NCBI RefSeq assembly: GCF_009017275.1
Contig: NZ_WBZC01000012.1
Span: forward strand, 1-64,000
DNA length: 64,000 nucleotides
Direction of reading: 5' to 3'
Source of the DNA: Alkaliphilus pronyensis
GTDB taxonomy: Bacteria; Bacillota; Clostridia; Peptostreptococcales; Natronincolaceae
The notes under the pieces were generated by a model. That model saw nothing but the letters and a program-made list of their open reading frames with translations. It searched no databases and was not told where the DNA came from. This document shows positions 63,277-64,000 of this stretch, one piece after another (within the stretch, counting starts at the first letter, position 1; every line of letters begins with the position of its first letter). The translations under genes and the position numbers were made by a program.

Positions 63277-64000
63277 TCATATTGATAATTCATACGGTTG
63301 GTTTAGTTTAATTTTCTCTAATAAATCTATACAGTCCTGTGAGTACTTATGTGTCTTCGATGTTTTTCCTGTCATCACACATATATGATATCTATTGTCA
63401 CTTTTTTTAATATTGATACTTTTTTCTGTTTCTATAGCTTTAATCAAGTCGTTGGCATGTGACCAATATGAGAATCCAAGCTTATTTGCGACATCCGTTA
63501 GCGTATATGGATAACTTATATTGAAGGCACTTGGGTTTGATAAAGTAGTAATACCATATATCTTATTTATATCCGCTTCTTCGCCAAGTGCTCTTTCAAG
63601 AGTATCATAGTCAATTTCAATGGTTTTCTTAGGAATATCTGTACGAACCAACTTATATGTTCTAGATAATAATGCTCTAAGTAACTTTGGATTTACATTT
63701 TCTATAGCATTCTCATTTATAAGTGATTCATAAACCCACGAGAAATCTGAGGCAGTGATGTTGTGAATGCGTAAACTTTTTTCATTTTCTAATCTTATTA
63801 AGGTCTCAACTGGATAAAATTCATTTTGATTAACTTCTTCTTTCCAATTTACCATAAAAATATTTGGAACCAATTCATTGTTAGATGCTAAGATTTCATC
63901 AATATCTGATAGTAAGGCTTGAATATTTGGATCACCTACCCCATATCCAAGTATAATGATAGGATGTTCCAAAAAATAAGTTAGCAACTTGGCACTCAAA
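63277..64000 (-). CDS. SIR2-domain protein, C-terminal part (cut by window edge)
   Basis: At least 240 residues, open to the right edge. Near the visible start, YFLEHPIIILGYGVGDPNIQ and ALLSDIDEIL match the end of the SIR2-like (SIR2_2) NAD-binding fold found in phage defence proteins. Then come about 160 residues including two helical DNA-binding-like segments (LTDVANKLGFSYWSHANDLI) and a C-terminal tail. SIR2 defence effectors deplete NAD. The start codon and the main catalytic half are outside the window. It is probably cargo placed just upstream of VirB4. Confidence 0.65.
   Translation of the reverse strand, partial: LSAKLLTYFLEHPIIILGYGVGDPNIQALLSDIDEILASNNELVPNIFMVNWKEEVNQNEFYPVETLIRLENEKSLRIHNITASDFSWVYESLINENAIENVNPKLLRALLSRTYKLVRTDIPKKTIEIDYDTLERALGEEADINKIYGITTLSNPSAFNISYPYTLTDVANKLGFSYWSHANDLIKAIETEKSINIKKSDNRYHICVMTGKTSKTHKYSQDCIDLLEKIKLNQPYELSI

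Noticed and set aside
61395-64000. SIR2 gene next to a P-loop ATPase, read as a SIR2-HerA defence pair.
   Set aside because: The ATPase has the VirB4 N-terminal domain and VirB4 Walker motifs, not HerA, and a strong terminator separates the genes.
1-64000. tRNA, rRNA and CRISPR arrays.
   Set aside because: No cloverleaf-like, rRNA-like or regularly spaced direct-repeat pattern was found on reading either strand, though a dedicated search was not possible.

Overview
The window is a low-GC (roughly mid-30s %) segment in which every credible gene lies on the minus strand, so transcription runs from position 64000 towards 1. The gene families (PrgI, Maff2, VirD4/TraG, MobC and MobP-type relaxase, a fused methylase-helicase, ParA/ParB, a large serine recombinase, DUF6809-like small proteins, SLH domains, a Firmicute-type LexA box) point to an anaerobic Firmicute of the class Clostridia with an SLH-anchored surface layer. 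The species cannot be named from this sequence. The DNA looks like a conjugative element (ICE or conjugative plasmid) heavily loaded with anti-phage cargo. No rRNA, tRNA or CRISPR array was seen.

Layout from left to right. 0.1-4.1 kb: a Gabija pair (GajB helicase, GajA nuclease). 4.1-13.6 kb: conjugation core, with a prepilin peptidase broken by one amber codon, a winged-helix regulator, PrgI, a small membrane protein, TrbL/VirB6, a 1060-aa SLH surface protein, Maff2, a VirB2-like protein, VirD4, a small Cys-rich protein, relaxase and MobC. 14.09-14.20 kb: a dense nest of inverted repeats, the best oriT candidate, followed by a PIN-domain cargo gene. 15.6-30.7 kb: DNA-processing and maintenance genes (DUF6809-like paralogues, repeat protein, DUF3991/toprim, RadC-like JAB protein, methylase-helicase giant, ParB, ParA, large serine recombinase). 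30.9-38.5 kb: phosphoesterases, an autoregulated RHH protein, a DinG/XPD-like helicase, a sigma-like regulator behind an attenuator-like leader, and an HTH regulator whose promoter contains a LexA box. 38.5-44.0 kb: a tight, uncharacterised operon (two predicted PD-(D/E)XK-type nucleases, an ADP-ribosylglycohydrolase, a ParB-like protein, a zinc-ribbon protein, unknowns). 44.1-49.2 kb: CD-NTase plus TM-SAVED (CBASS), then a TIR-like protein and a caspase-like protease (type IV Thoeris-like), then a WYL regulator. 49.2-59.5 kb: a type I restriction system (HsdR, HsdS, long HsdM) with YgjP and YdbC-like genes, and a methylase-specificity fusion with a degenerate catalytic motif. 59.7-63.2 kb: HTH protein, CpaE-like ATPase, one-pass membrane protein and VirB4. 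63.3-64.0 kb: the C-terminal part of a SIR2-domain protein, cut by the window edge.

How the parts fit together (inference): the 4-30 kb block and the VirB4 block at the right end look like two halves of one type IV secretion system, with defence genes packed into the gaps: Gabija and SIR2 at the outer ends, PIN beside oriT, and a large island between the recombinase and the HTH/CpaE genes. The most promising material for new biology is the 38.5-44.0 kb operon and the adjoining caspase/TIR/SAVED/CD-NTase locus. A decayed copy of one gene of the operon lies inside that locus.
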